NCBI GenBank assembly: GCA_037443685.1
Contig: JBBINX010000051.1
Coordinates: forward strand, 1-16,416
From: JAHJRJ01 sp037443685
Lineage (GTDB): Bacteria; Bacteroidota; Ignavibacteria; UBA10030; BY39
Length of the DNA stretch: 16,416 nucleotides
Reading direction: 5' to 3'
A program made the translations under genes and the position numbers. This document shows, piece by piece, positions 6,455 through 16,309 of the stretch (positions are counted from its first letter, which is position 1; each line of letters starts with the position of its first letter). Under the pieces are notes generated by a model, which was not told the DNA's origin, did no database searches, and saw nothing but the letters and a program-made list of their open reading frames with translations.

Positions 6455-6577
6455 TGCTCTACTCCTGTTTATAAATCATCATTTATTATTCGTACTTCGT
6501 CCGCTGTAGGCGGATTCGATATTTGATTTTTATTGATTGTTTTGTGTGATGCTAAACTACTAATACTTGTTGCTAAT
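6455..6577 (-). other. Gap between tsaB and accD with a short palindrome
   Basis: This 123-bp non-coding stretch contains TCCGC (6500-6504) and GCGGA (6510-6514) around a 5-nt loop, the only GC-rich patch in an AT-rich spacer, and the motif TTATTCGT on the + strand. On the - strand TTAGCA, 17 bp, TAAAAA is a weak promoter-like pair. I cannot call a promoter or terminator with confidence. The spacer supplies the accD Shine-Dalgarno sequence at its left end. Confidence 0.4.
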
Positions 6578-7276
6578 TTAACCGGGCTTTGTTTTCACCA
6601 ATGTTTGAAAATCTTTCAAATAAAATGGCTCGAGTTCGGTAAACTTTTCAAATTCGTTACGAAGAACTTTATTTTCGCCTAATAACGCAACTGAACCTGC
6701 ACTGCATAAGTTAATTATTCGATCGTAAAAAAGCCAATCATTTTTTTCAACTTGTCTTTCAAGTAACAGATTTTGCAATTTTTCCGAACCATCGCCTACA
6801 AAATTTATTTTGCCACCGCCAAGATTCTTTAGAAAAACATCAAACCGGAGTGCTTGTGGTTCTAAGTACATTCTCAATTCACTATCTTGTATCTGGTACA
6901 TCGCGGTATAAAATTCATCACGTTGTGCATCCATCACCGAACATATAATACTCCCTTCACTTACCTTATTGTTTAGAACCAAGTTATTTGCCAATGCCTC
7001 AAGCGTAGATACTGCTATAATCGGTTTTCCCGAAGCATAAGCCAAACCCTTTGCAACACTCAATCCGATTCGTAATCCTGTAAATGAACCTGGACCGATC
7101 GAAACAGCTATCGCATCAAATCCTTTACTTAAAGTAAGAACGTTGTCGATCATCGTCATTAATTTTTCAGAATGAATGTGAGGTTGCGTTAAAGCGCTTT
7201 CAGTAAGGATTTGCCGGTTTTCAACAACTGCCGCTGCGCAAACTATCGAAGCAGTCTCAATTCCTAAAATTTTCAT
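6578..7276 (-). CDS. tsaB: tRNA t6A37 synthesis protein TsaB
   Basis: TsaB is the inactive-kinase-fold partner that dimerises with TsaD and supports transfer of threonylcarbamoyl to A37 of ANN-decoding tRNAs. The 232 residues have the ASKHA-fold N-terminus 'MKILGIETAS', 'HSEKLM' (35-40) and the diagnostic 'GPGSFTGLRIG' (61-71); the C-terminal half is less conserved, as usual. The chosen start is ATG 7276, which overlaps the tsaE stop as ATGA and gives the expected N-terminus. An ATG 15 bp upstream would add five non-family residues inside tsaE. The coupling with tsaE fits their shared pathway; tsaC and tsaD are not in this window. Confidence 0.94.
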   Translation of the reverse strand: MKILGIETASIVCAAAVVENRQILTESALTQPHIHSEKLMTMIDNVLTLSKGFDAIAVSIGPGSFTGLRIGLSVAKGLAYASGKPIIAVSTLEALANNLVLNNKVSEGSIICSVMDAQRDEFYTAMYQIQDSELRMYLEPQALRFDVFLKNLGGGKINFVGDGSEKLQNLLLERQVEKNDWLFYDRIINLCSAGSVALLGENKVLRNEFEKFTELEPFYLKDFQTLVKTKPG

Positions 7277-7719
7277 CTGCTGACACCACAAATTTTCTTT
7301 ATTTCGATTTCACGGAGAGTGTAGGAATTGCCGAGTCGTAAATAAACATCATATCTGTTTGGTGGTAAAAGTTCTATCGCTCTATCAGCCCATTCAATGA
7401 CGCAAATTCCATCGTCGAGAATATAATCATCGAAACCGATATCTATAATTTCGGAAACCGAAGAGACACGATAAAAGTCGAAATGAAATATCTTCACAGA
7501 TTTTGTAAGGTATTCGTTAACGATTGTAAAAGAAGGACTTGAGACATTTTCTAAATAGCCCAACCCCTTGCAAATACCTTTGACAAATCGAGTTTTGCCA
7601 GACCCCAACTCACCATAGAGGGCAACAACGTCTCCTGTTTTTAAATAAGTTTTTGAAAATTTCACACCCATTCGCGTAGTTTCATCTTCATTATCCGTAA
7701 CGTTTTTACTATTAAGCAT
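7273..7719 (-). CDS. tsaE: tRNA t6A37 synthesis ATPase TsaE
   Basis: TsaE is a P-loop ATPase that works with TsaB and TsaD to reset the threonylcarbamoyl-transfer complex. The 148 residues show the Walker A motif 'GELGSGKT' (36-43), 'SPSFTIVNEY' (61-70), 'HFDFYR' (79-84) and 'VIEWADR' (107-113), in the order and spacing of the family. The ATG at 7719 lies 23 bp after the porX stop with no clear Shine-Dalgarno sequence. The stop shares bases with the tsaB start, so translation is probably coupled. Placement next to a PorX gene is, from memory, a recurring arrangement in Bacteroidota. Confidence 0.95.
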   Translation of the reverse strand: MLNSKNVTDNEDETTRMGVKFSKTYLKTGDVVALYGELGSGKTRFVKGICKGLGYLENVSSPSFTIVNEYLTKSVKIFHFDFYRVSSVSEIIDIGFDDYILDDGICVIEWADRAIELLPPNRYDVYLRLGNSYTLREIEIKKICGVSR

Positions 7720-7742
7720 AATTATTAACTTGGGTGGAGCTT

Positions 7743-9308
7743 TTAAATTTTAGGCTTCATTATAATGAAAGGTAAAATCATTTCTTCCATCGAAATACCA
7801 CCGTGCTGGAAACTGTCCCTGTATTGTGCTAAGTATTTATGATAATCGGTTGGATAGACAAAATAATAATCCTCTTTTGCGATTATATAATTGATGGTAA
7901 CTCCGCGATTTGGGAGCCGATAATCGGACGGATTTTTAATAAAGATTGCATTTTTATCTTCAACTTTCAAGTTACGTCCGAATTTGTAGCGTAGGTTTGT
8001 AGCAGCATCGCGGTCGCCGATTACTTTTGCCCCACGCATACAGCGGATGCTTCCGTGGTCAGTCGTGATAATAACTTTGACCCCTTTCTGTGTCGAAAGA
8101 GTTTTCAACATATTAAAAAACGAGGAGTGATTAAACCACGATTGTGTTAACGATCTATAAGCCGATTCATCGGGTGCAATTTCTTTTAATATTTGAGAAT
8201 CAGATCTACCGTGCGCCAACATATCCACAAAATTAACTACAATCGATGTAAGTTTATTTTGCATATATGATAAAATATTTTGTTCGATCCCTTTGCCGAA
8301 CTCGGGATCGATTATTTTTACATATTTCGGGTCTGGTTTGATATTCGCCTTGCGGCGTTCGAGAAGACTGATTAAGAAATGTCCTTCGTTTTTATTACGG
8401 CTATGGTCGTCGTCCTCCCACTTTTCCCAAATTTCGGGATAGCGGCGTTCTATATCACTGGGCCAAGAACCGCTGAATATAGCGTTCCTTGCATATGGTG
8501 TTGCTGTAGGTAATATTGAATAATAGAATTTTCGGTTGATGTTATAATAATCGCGCAAAATTGTTTCCATTCCCATCCATTGGTCAAGTCGCAAACAATC
8601 AATAACGAAAAAGAACACCGATTTAGTATTGTGAATTTCTGGTAAAAGATATTTTTCTATAACATCAATCGAGAGTACGGGTCTGTTCCCCTGCTCTAAC
8701 CAATTTCTGTATTTATTTTCGATAAATTTTGAGAAGTCGAGATTTGCAGTGCGAAATTGGTCGTTGAGTGTTTCTTTCAATCCTAGCTCGGGATGGACGT
8801 CGAGATCGAGCGACCAATTTACAAGTTTTGAATATATATCAATCCAATCGTTTTCGTTAGGAGAAGAAAGAATTGAGGTTGAGATTTCATTGAATTCTTT
8901 CAGATAATCGCGCGAAACGTATTCGCTTGTAATTTTTTTACTTTCTAAAAATTTTTTACATGTGAGTAAAATTTGACTCGGGTTTACAGGTTTCGTCAGA
9001 TAGTCGCTAATTTTCCCTCCTATAGCATTCTCCATCAATCCTTCGTCTTCACTTTTTGTTACCATAATGACGTGCAGTTCGGGACGTATACTTTTTATTT
9101 CGGAGAGAGTTCGCAATCCACCCATCCCAGCCATCATTTCGTCTAAAAATACAAGGTCGAATCTTTTTTGAGTTACTAACTCCACAGCATCTTCGCCGTT
9201 TGTTGCAGTTTCAACCTCAAAACCTTTCTCTTTTAAAAAGAGGATATGGGGTCGTAAAAGCTCAATTTCGTCATCTACCCAAAGTATTTTACCTTTTGAT
9301 AGCACCAT
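7743..9308 (-). CDS. porX: PorX-type response regulator with PglZ (alkaline-phosphatase superfamily) output domain
   Basis: PorX, partnered by histidine kinase PorY, is required for T9SS function and control. The 521 residues have a CheY-like receiver (about 5-120) with acidic pair D12/D13, phosphoacceptor D56, T84 and K106, then a helical linker, then a PglZ domain from about 225. Its metal and catalytic residues appear intact: D237 in 'FVIDCLRLD', probable nucleophile T270 in 'PTATPYAR', the D/H pair in 'FVDMLAHGR', 'TTDHG', and the late histidine in 'FQHGG'. There is no DNA-binding domain. P. gingivalis PorX is reported to act on oligonucleotides through this domain. ATG 9308 follows AAGGA at 9 nt, 20 bp after sprA. 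The adjacency to sprA strongly supports PorX over other PglZ proteins. Confidence 0.92.
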   Translation of the reverse strand: MVLSKGKILWVDDEIELLRPHILFLKEKGFEVETATNGEDAVELVTQKRFDLVFLDEMMAGMGGLRTLSEIKSIRPELHVIMVTKSEDEGLMENAIGGKISDYLTKPVNPSQILLTCKKFLESKKITSEYVSRDYLKEFNEISTSILSSPNENDWIDIYSKLVNWSLDLDVHPELGLKETLNDQFRTANLDFSKFIENKYRNWLEQGNRPVLSIDVIEKYLLPEIHNTKSVFFFVIDCLRLDQWMGMETILRDYYNINRKFYYSILPTATPYARNAIFSGSWPSDIERRYPEIWEKWEDDDHSRNKNEGHFLISLLERRKANIKPDPKYVKIIDPEFGKGIEQNILSYMQNKLTSIVVNFVDMLAHGRSDSQILKEIAPDESAYRSLTQSWFNHSSFFNMLKTLSTQKGVKVIITTDHGSIRCMRGAKVIGDRDAATNLRYKFGRNLKVEDKNAIFIKNPSDYRLPNRGVTINYIIAKEDYYFVYPTDYHKYLAQYRDSFQHGGISMEEMILPFIIMKPKI

Positions 9309-9328
9309 TATTTATCATCCTTGTAAAT

Positions 9329-12300
9329 TTATTGAATTGCGATCCTTAGGTCGAGCCCACCCTCGTTAGTTGTAGTGCCCGGTATGAGCGAGCCACCTTC
9401 GTCAGGTGCGACTTTCGTGTAGCGATAATACACTGATGCATTTATCCTTGAACTTAACACATACTTCAACCTCGGTTCGAACATTGTTCTTGTTGTTCCC
9501 TCCAACGGCCTTCCGTCGGGATTAGTTTCTAACTGATTAACTTCGTAGGTTGTGCGTGAGTTATGCACCAACGAATAAGTAGCAGAGAAATCTATATCGT
9601 TATTTAACGATAGACCAAACAATGGAATTTCAAAGCCGCGGCGTGAATAACTTAGTGAGATTGACATTTCTTGTGACAGCGTACCAAGGATATTTCTCGC
9701 CGCAAGATTCAAATCGTAAGACGAGTTTGTATTATATCTCAAAGTTGTGGAGAGGTTACCTTTCCAAAATTCTTTAACTGTTGCGTTAATACCTAACAAA
9801 GGGGTGAAACCGTAATTAATACGTTCAGCTTCGGTACGTTCTCCGCCATTCGGATTCCCACGCCACTGCTTGGTAAATCCCGATATATATGAATGGTCGA
9901 GTGAGACGCGGTCAAATATTGAAGTCATATTTAAGGTTCTTTCTAAACCGTCCCATCGTAACGAGTAATTCATCCGTGGAGCCAATGGACCAATAATTTT
10001 TCGTAAGATCGGTAAAGCTTCCATACCTTTTTCGAAAGATTCGGCAAGCTTCACATCATCCGGCGCTGTGTCTGATGTGTTAGTTCTTCGTGCGTTATAA
10101 ATTTTTCCTACTTCTTCTAAATTGCTTTTTAGCATCTTGAATAACAGTACAGGGGGTAGAGAAAAGAATGATCTTTCAACGCTTCCTCCGATTGCTACAG
10201 AAGTTATTGTAGGAACACCCTCGGCGTCAGTTAATAATGTTGTATTTTTATTAAACGTCCATGACAAATTCCAATTCAAGTCAAGAGTTGCACCTTCCCA
10301 TAAAGGTCTGCTCGTCCGTATTTGAATTCGATTTGTTTGATTATATTGGTCGCTTAAATTTGCATTAGCTGCTCTCAAACCTCGTTGCAAGGCGAATTTA
10401 AAAAACGGGAAACCTGATTTGGACTTATATTGCAGCGAACCACTCGGATCTGAAATTATACCCAATTGATACAACCTTGAAGGACCGTAATCGGGGTTCG
10501 GGTTTCCCCACGGTGCAATCCCCCACATGTTCATTAAACCCGTATTGCCTCTTACTCCACTATGCCCAGCCCTGTTTGTTTGACTATAAGTGATGTTAAT
10601 TGTTTCGTAATCTAAAACAGGATATTTAACAAATATTTTTGCAAGGGTTTTCAGTTGTGCAATGATATTGATACTAGATTTGGGTGTTGGTATGGAATCT
10701 TGCAGAACAGACTCAGCCGTATCCGAGAGCGAAGTTTCTAAATCAGCATCTTTCGACTTTTCTCTTTGTTGAGAACGGAATCCACTAACGGAGAACCTGT
10801 CCGATTTAGTTGGTTCATCTTTTAACACAAACCAAGGATCTGATAATGCTTTTAATCTAAAATTAGTGCTGAAATTGAAATTATTATCGAAACCGGCACT
10901 TTTCCCGATATCACCTTGTTGAAAATTATTTTGCCATCCGTAAGTAACGCCGTAGGAGAATGTGAGGTCAAGATATTTATTAACATCAAATAAATTAGGA
11001 ATTTTAGGTTTTGAATTTATTTGGATTCTCTGTGTGTAACGTCCATCTCTACCAAAATTTATTATTTTATTTGTTGCAAAAATATCCCTTAAAATTTGCT
11101 TGACCGATCTTTGATTACCCAATGAATCGGTTTCAAGATGCATGAGAATACTTTCTATGTTTAGAGAATAATCGCCCGAAATGTTTGTAAGACCGCCCTC
11201 GGTAAGTTTCCACCCAAAACCTAAAGAACGGCTTGCGCTAAAGTTACGGGTGATCGGTCGCTGCTGCGATTGAACCCTGGCAACTTCACGTGTCTGTCCT
11301 CGCTGCGCCGAGATATTTGTATTAAAACTTGTTATCGGAATTAAGAAAATTTTATAATTCTTAAAATCCTCGAGCAGATAAACACCATTGAATATTTTTT
11401 CGAAAGGAGCAAAATAAAAATCAGTCGGAAGCGAAACCGCATAATTTCCACCTCCGCGCCATGCCCAACTAACGCGTTCTGCAATCATGGGATTGCGTTC
11501 GGTAGACCTGTTATAACTGAACGTCCAACCAAGCTTGTTTATCGTTTCTCGAATATACCATACATCCGATGGCAAGGCAATGCGTAATGTGGGTACTGCA
11601 TAACTATCCGATGTTCGAATTGTTTGCGATTCAGAGGTAATCTGCTTCTTTATAGAATCAGCTTGGGCTTGAGTTCCTCCACTTTGTAGAATAGCTTCGC
11701 TTGCCCTTTGTGCAGCTTGGTCGACCTTCATATCTGTGTTTGGCAAATACAACGGGTTTACAACATTCTCGGTATGTGTGTAAGTAAACGGAAGTGAAGT
11801 GCCTTGCCAACTTGATGGAAAAAACTTATCGAGTGAGAAGTTTGCATTTACCGCCCAATTAAGACCAGTTTCTCTTCTACCAAATCTTTGGTCGAGTCCG
11901 TGGAAAAATGGGTCAACTCTTTCCATATTGAACGATGCATTTCCAAAATCTGCAATTTTCAATTGGGTATTGAAACGATAAGCCCAACCGGGTGTATCAT
12001 CAACGTCAGCTACACGTAACTCGTTAACCCAAACTTCTCCGTACAGCTTATCTATATTACCTTTGTTAATTGGATTTTCTACGCCAACCCAAATAAACCT
12101 AATGTTGGTTAAAGCTGGATTTCCGAGAACAGTATATACCGCACCGGGAGGACCTCCCTTTACCGATACAGGTTTAGAACGGATACGTATCGAGTCTCTT
12201 CCCTCTTTCACGGCTGATAGATCGGCAAAGCTAATTACTATCTCATTATTAGGTGGATCCCAACCTGGATGGATTGGAGCACGGTATTCATAATAGTTAA

Positions 12301-15300
12301 GTGAATCATAACCGAATCGCAAATAAACTTCTGCATCGTAATTACTTGTATCGGTGTAATTAAAATTATCATCACCGTGCACAAACATTTTCATCGTTTT
12401 ATAATTGAAAACATCAAGACCGTAAGGATAATTTTTGACTGCTTCACGATATTGTCCGTCAGCTAATCCGTTTATTTTCAAATTCAAAGATTGTTCATTC
12501 CCTAAAATTTCCTGATCGGGCTGTGTTCTATCACGCTCGCGTATAACACCGGGAGGACTATGGTATTCAGGATTATCTTCGATATTTACGACTGTTACTT
12601 TAAGAATCGTATCCGTCCTCGTTACTTCTTGCCATTGATTTCCAACGAGGCTTATATCGGCAATACGAACGCGGACAGGTTCATCAAAACCAGATATCCA
12701 TAAACGGACATATTGCATGTTCTGTAAGATTTCAACCGGTTGTTCGGTACCCGTTGTAAGTTTACGAGTGAATTCGGTCAAAGGAATTCTGAACTGATAC
12801 CAGCCGTAACTTCCCCCACCTACGATTAACTCATTATATTTCACATTTCCAAGCGAATCAATATATAGTGTATCCAGAGGAATTTCATATTCGAGATAAC
12901 TATTTATTAAATCTACATCGCCGTTCGCATTTAAATCTTCTGTATCTGGGAAACGTCCCTCTGGACTGATTTCGTTACGTTCAGTACCGTTTATCTTGTT
13001 AAAATCTTGTGTGCCAGTAGAGTACACCCAATTATCACCACTTGGGTCAGAGTATAACTCAGGATATTTAGTAATAAGTGCCGTATAAGCAATTCGCTCC
13101 TGTTCATCGCTCAACATATCCAAGCCGATATCTTCACCCGGGTTCAGAATACCGTTCGGCATATTTCCTACAACTAAGTCTTCCGAATTAAGTTTATTAT
13201 TAGGAATAACATCCTCACTTATTTTACCTAGATTGATGTATAACCTACCACCTTGTAAATTAGGTAGAGCTTGACCTGAGATACTCTCGGCTTTCATCCA
13301 TATTTCAATATAGTTAATGTTCTGCTCCAATATATTTGCACCTGATCCACCAAGGAATTTCATTATTCCATTCCAATTTTTTAGGGGTTGTGTGAGTAAC
13401 GTCGATTCAATATTTGACGAATAATTGTACTGCCCTCTCTGTTTGGGAAAGTAATCCAAATTCATCACCGTTACTTGTTCTTGCCCCCTTCGATAACTTC
13501 TATTTGGCCAAATATCTGTAACAAACACATCGCTCGGCAACTTGTTGTACCACATTAATTTCGCTTTCGAGAAAGTTTTTGTGGTATCGTGTACGTTCCC
13601 CAATAAACTATAAACCGGTGGACTACATAATTTCCAAGTAGTATAACTTATACCTAACGGTACCGTTCTACGCGCACCCTCGAAATCATCTATATATGCT
13701 ATTCCCGAACCCTTGTCGCTGGCTATAGGACTTTTCTTAGTATTCGGATCGGGTAGCATGTAAGCAGCTTCACCCGAAATTTTAAAGTTCGACATTTCTC
13801 GCGTTCTCAATAGAGGAAATGCATCAACTACATCTGTGAGAAAACCTAAATCAATGGAAGTCATCCCGTCAACACCGAACATTGTATTATTAGTCGGTTC
13901 TTCTTTCAAGCGCACTTTATCGCTAAGTGTTTCTTGATTAAGGTTCATAATAGTGAAACCGAATTTTGTATTTGGAAGTGGGTCTATCTCACCTCGCGCC
14001 CCAATCATCGTTTTTGAAGCTAATTGGAAAAGGTCGTTTTGTTCGTATTTGATTTGTAAATTGGCTCCAGGAACTAATGCTCTTTGATTCCTAATTATTA
14101 CTTCACCGATCATATAATCAACCGTATAGTCAGCTGGCGGGGATAGCGGTGTACCATCGAGCAGAACTTGCACACTGCCATCAACAATATTAAAACCGAG
14201 GTTGTAACGATTTTGTGATGCGGTTGAAGATTTTCCCTTGATAACATATTTATTTCGCATACTTTGAGATGCAAAGTAACGAGTAGTATCGTAGATTTCT
14301 GGAAAAGTTAACGAGTCTATTACGTTTTGAGATTCATTTTTCGACAGTAAAAAATCGGTAATAGATTTCCGGAAAGGCTCCAGTGATGGAAAAATGATCT
14401 CTCCTCGTGCTTCGTCAACTGTGTAGCCGGGATAGTAATCGAATTTTCCGTCCGGTGTGGGCGAATTATTTTCATCGTATTTGTCAACTTTTAAAATACT
14501 AAGCAAGTTTTCCCCTAATAAAACATCCCTATCAGATTCACTTCCAGATTCTCTAAAGATGTTAAGCTGAAAACCTTCCTTTTTCACGTTAGTACCACCT
14601 ACAGAATAAATATTTTTTAACATCATATTCCAAGCTACTCTGTAGCTCGGCATCAAGTTTCTAGGACGGACAAGTTTTAAAATAATTGGTCGGCTTGAAG
14701 TATCACCGCCGGCGAATTCGCCAAACATAAAATCATCGTCGGGGGAACCGCCGAGTCCGACCGTTCGGAATGCCACAGCCAATGCCTGGTCATCCTGTAA
14801 GCTTGTTGAAATCGAAATATATCCTGCTCTTCTGTTTAGTTTATAATCGGACGGTAGTAGTTTTATCCATCGTGCCTTTTCGATTTCTCCGGATATTGAT
14901 GATGCCTCTCTGTACGATTCGGGGTATTGTTGCTGTGGAAATATTGGTGGTAAATTTATAAACGCAACTCCCTCTTTTTCACCCGGTTGTAATATACTCC
15001 CTTGCCTTGTTTTCCATACTTCTATCTCGACAACCTCATATTGAATCATGTTTATCGGTAACTGAGCGCTAATTGTAGAGTACACCGTTTCAAAAATATT
15101 TCTGTAAATTGTATCCAAGAAGAAGTGATTAGTAGAATAATCCAAAGCCCTAATCATGATGGGTCTTTCTTGTGCTCCACCTGCAGCGGTCAATTCGCGA
15201 GTCTGTCCTTTCTTCTGAGATACTACTGTTTGCAACGATAGGGGACCGAATTGGAAACGTCCTTTGATACCGAATAATGCTGCGCTGCTTCCCATAAAAG

Positions 15301-16252
15301 AAGCTGGTGACTGGAGTGACACGTTTCCTGCTTCTATACTTTGAACTACTTCGTCTTCATATCCAGTGTATTTTAACTTTAGCTGGTTTTCGTACTCAAA
15401 AGTTCTTTGCGTGTTCCAGTCGGCAAGTATGTTTAACTTATCGCCTATCATCCCGTTCACATTTATTTGAACTTCTTGATTGAAATTAGGCTCATTCCTT
15501 ACTTTATCTTGATAAGAGATTGTAGCTTGATCTGATTTTTGACTTCTGAAACCGGCACGTATATCCACGGCGCCACTTATTTTCAGATTAATTTTGGGTG
15601 GACCGAATATACTTAAAAATGGGACTGCCGGTACTGGAATGTCAATATTCGTGATCGAGCCGAATAACTCACCTAAACCAACACCTTTTTCTTTTTCTGT
15701 ATAAACTTTCGATAATGCATCCCAGCTTTTATATCTTTCGAATTCAAGTCGCTGTTGTATGTATTCTTCAATAGGTATAACTACAGGAATTTTTACATCG
15801 TGGTCATAGATTGTTTCACTGAGAGTAACATACTTTCCAGTGCTATCTAATATTACGTTTGTTTGATAAGCTGTGCTGCGATTTTCAAGGAAGAGAGGAT
15901 GTGATTTCTTTATAAAAGGGTTTACGTACGGAATATCTTTTCGTTGATAAACAAAATGTTCCACTCGAGCAGATGAATCGATTAACACATAAGTTGTTGT
16001 ATCTACTAATGCTGAATCACTGATACTTATTGAACGAGGTATTTTTATTGAAATCGAATCTTCGTCAAAATCTTCCAAATCTTCGTCTATCTCTTCCTCA
16101 ACCTCTGATGAATCTTCGATTACACCGATACTATCGATTTGTAATAAGTAATTTGGAGATGGTTGAACTCTTTCGAAAGGTGTTAAAATTGTAAACACAG
16201 CAAGAAGGAATATTCCTACTGTAATTAAGACAATTTTGCTTAAAAATTTCAC
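9329..16252 (-). CDS. sprA: T9SS outer-membrane translocon SprA (Sov)
   Basis: SprA is the very large single-chain beta-barrel through which T9SS cargo crosses the outer membrane. At 2307 residues it is close to the 2300-2500 usual for the family and looks complete. A hydrophobic export segment (about 6-24) lacks an obvious AxA site. An acidic stretch (46-65) follows, then the conserved periplasmic start and many amphipathic strands. Recognisable family segments include 'YPGYTVDEARGEIIFP', 'IDDFEG' (854-859), 'VWVNELRVADVDDT' (about 1408-1421) and a C-terminus of alternating strands. The start is GTG 16252, the only start after an in-frame stop; its Shine-Dalgarno sequence is weak. It is the first visible gene of the leftward cluster, and porX follows at 20 bp. 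Other T9SS genes (porK, L, M, N, V) are not here. Confidence 0.96.
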   Translation of the reverse strand: MKFLSKIVLITVGIFLLAVFTILTPFERVQPSPNYLLQIDSIGVIEDSSEVEEEIDEDLEDFDEDSISIKIPRSISISDSALVDTTTYVLIDSSARVEHFVYQRKDIPYVNPFIKKSHPLFLENRSTAYQTNVILDSTGKYVTLSETIYDHDVKIPVVIPIEEYIQQRLEFERYKSWDALSKVYTEKEKGVGLGELFGSITNIDIPVPAVPFLSIFGPPKINLKISGAVDIRAGFRSQKSDQATISYQDKVRNEPNFNQEVQINVNGMIGDKLNILADWNTQRTFEYENQLKLKYTGYEDEVVQSIEAGNVSLQSPASFMGSSAALFGIKGRFQFGPLSLQTVVSQKKGQTRELTAAGGAQERPIMIRALDYSTNHFFLDTIYRNIFETVYSTISAQLPINMIQYEVVEIEVWKTRQGSILQPGEKEGVAFINLPPIFPQQQYPESYREASSISGEIEKARWIKLLPSDYKLNRRAGYISISTSLQDDQALAVAFRTVGLGGSPDDDFMFGEFAGGDTSSRPIILKLVRPRNLMPSYRVAWNMMLKNIYSVGGTNVKKEGFQLNIFRESGSESDRDVLLGENLLSILKVDKYDENNSPTPDGKFDYYPGYTVDEARGEIIFPSLEPFRKSITDFLLSKNESQNVIDSLTFPEIYDTTRYFASQSMRNKYVIKGKSSTASQNRYNLGFNIVDGSVQVLLDGTPLSPPADYTVDYMIGEVIIRNQRALVPGANLQIKYEQNDLFQLASKTMIGARGEIDPLPNTKFGFTIMNLNQETLSDKVRLKEEPTNNTMFGVDGMTSIDLGFLTDVVDAFPLLRTREMSNFKISGEAAYMLPDPNTKKSPIASDKGSGIAYIDDFEGARRTVPLGISYTTWKLCSPPVYSLLGNVHDTTKTFSKAKLMWYNKLPSDVFVTDIWPNRSYRRGQEQVTVMNLDYFPKQRGQYNYSSNIESTLLTQPLKNWNGIMKFLGGSGANILEQNINYIEIWMKAESISGQALPNLQGGRLYINLGKISEDVIPNNKLNSEDLVVGNMPNGILNPGEDIGLDMLSDEQERIAYTALITKYPELYSDPSGDNWVYSTGTQDFNKINGTERNEISPEGRFPDTEDLNANGDVDLINSYLEYEIPLDTLYIDSLGNVKYNELIVGGGSYGWYQFRIPLTEFTRKLTTGTEQPVEILQNMQYVRLWISGFDEPVRVRIADISLVGNQWQEVTRTDTILKVTVVNIEDNPEYHSPPGVIRERDRTQPDQEILGNEQSLNLKINGLADGQYREAVKNYPYGLDVFNYKTMKMFVHGDDNFNYTDTSNYDAEVYLRFGYDSLNYYEYRAPIHPGWDPPNNEIVISFADLSAVKEGRDSIRIRSKPVSVKGGPPGAVYTVLGNPALTNIRFIWVGVENPINKGNIDKLYGEVWVNELRVADVDDTPGWAYRFNTQLKIADFGNASFNMERVDPFFHGLDQRFGRRETGLNWAVNANFSLDKFFPSSWQGTSLPFTYTHTENVVNPLYLPNTDMKVDQAAQRASEAILQSGGTQAQADSIKKQITSESQTIRTSDSYAVPTLRIALPSDVWYIRETINKLGWTFSYNRSTERNPMIAERVSWAWRGGGNYAVSLPTDFYFAPFEKIFNGVYLLEDFKNYKIFLIPITSFNTNISAQRGQTREVARVQSQQRPITRNFSASRSLGFGWKLTEGGLTNISGDYSLNIESILMHLETDSLGNQRSVKQILRDIFATNKIINFGRDGRYTQRIQINSKPKIPNLFDVNKYLDLTFSYGVTYGWQNNFQQGDIGKSAGFDNNFNFSTNFRLKALSDPWFVLKDEPTKSDRFSVSGFRSQQREKSKDADLETSLSDTAESVLQDSIPTPKSSINIIAQLKTLAKIFVKYPVLDYETINITYSQTNRAGHSGVRGNTGLMNMWGIAPWGNPNPDYGPSRLYQLGIISDPSGSLQYKSKSGFPFFKFALQRGLRAANANLSDQYNQTNRIQIRTSRPLWEGATLDLNWNLSWTFNKNTTLLTDAEGVPTITSVAIGGSVERSFFSLPPVLLFKMLKSNLEEVGKIYNARRTNTSDTAPDDVKLAESFEKGMEALPILRKIIGPLAPRMNYSLRWDGLERTLNMTSIFDRVSLDHSYISGFTKQWRGNPNGGERTEAERINYGFTPLLGINATVKEFWKGNLSTTLRYNTNSSYDLNLAARNILGTLSQEMSISLSYSRRGFEIPLFGLSLNNDIDFSATYSLVHNSRTTYEVNQLETNPDGRPLEGTTRTMFEPRLKYVLSSRINASVYYRYTKVAPDEGGSLIPGTTTNEGGLDLRIAIQ

Positions 16253-16291
16253 GTTGTTTCTCGATATTTATGAAAAATAATTAACCATTGA

Positions 16292-16309
16292 GTGTGGAAA
16301 GGACCACAC
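16292..16309 (-). promoter_or_regulatory. Hairpin in the sprA upstream region
   Basis: GTGTGG (16292-16297) and CCACAC (16304-16309) form a perfect 6-bp stem around a 6-nt loop, 40-57 nt upstream of the sprA start. An 8-bp palindrome ACACGTGT (16306-16313) overlaps one arm. On the sprA transcript the loop would read UCCUUU. No T-tract follows, so it is not a terminator. It may be an operator or a leader hairpin; its function is unknown. Confidence 0.4.

Noticed and set aside
7743..9308. PglZ domain as a sign of a BREX phage-defence island
   Set aside because: The domain is fused to a phosphorylatable receiver and sits beside sprA, which is the PorX architecture; no BrxA, BrxB, BrxC, BrxL or methylase gene is nearby.
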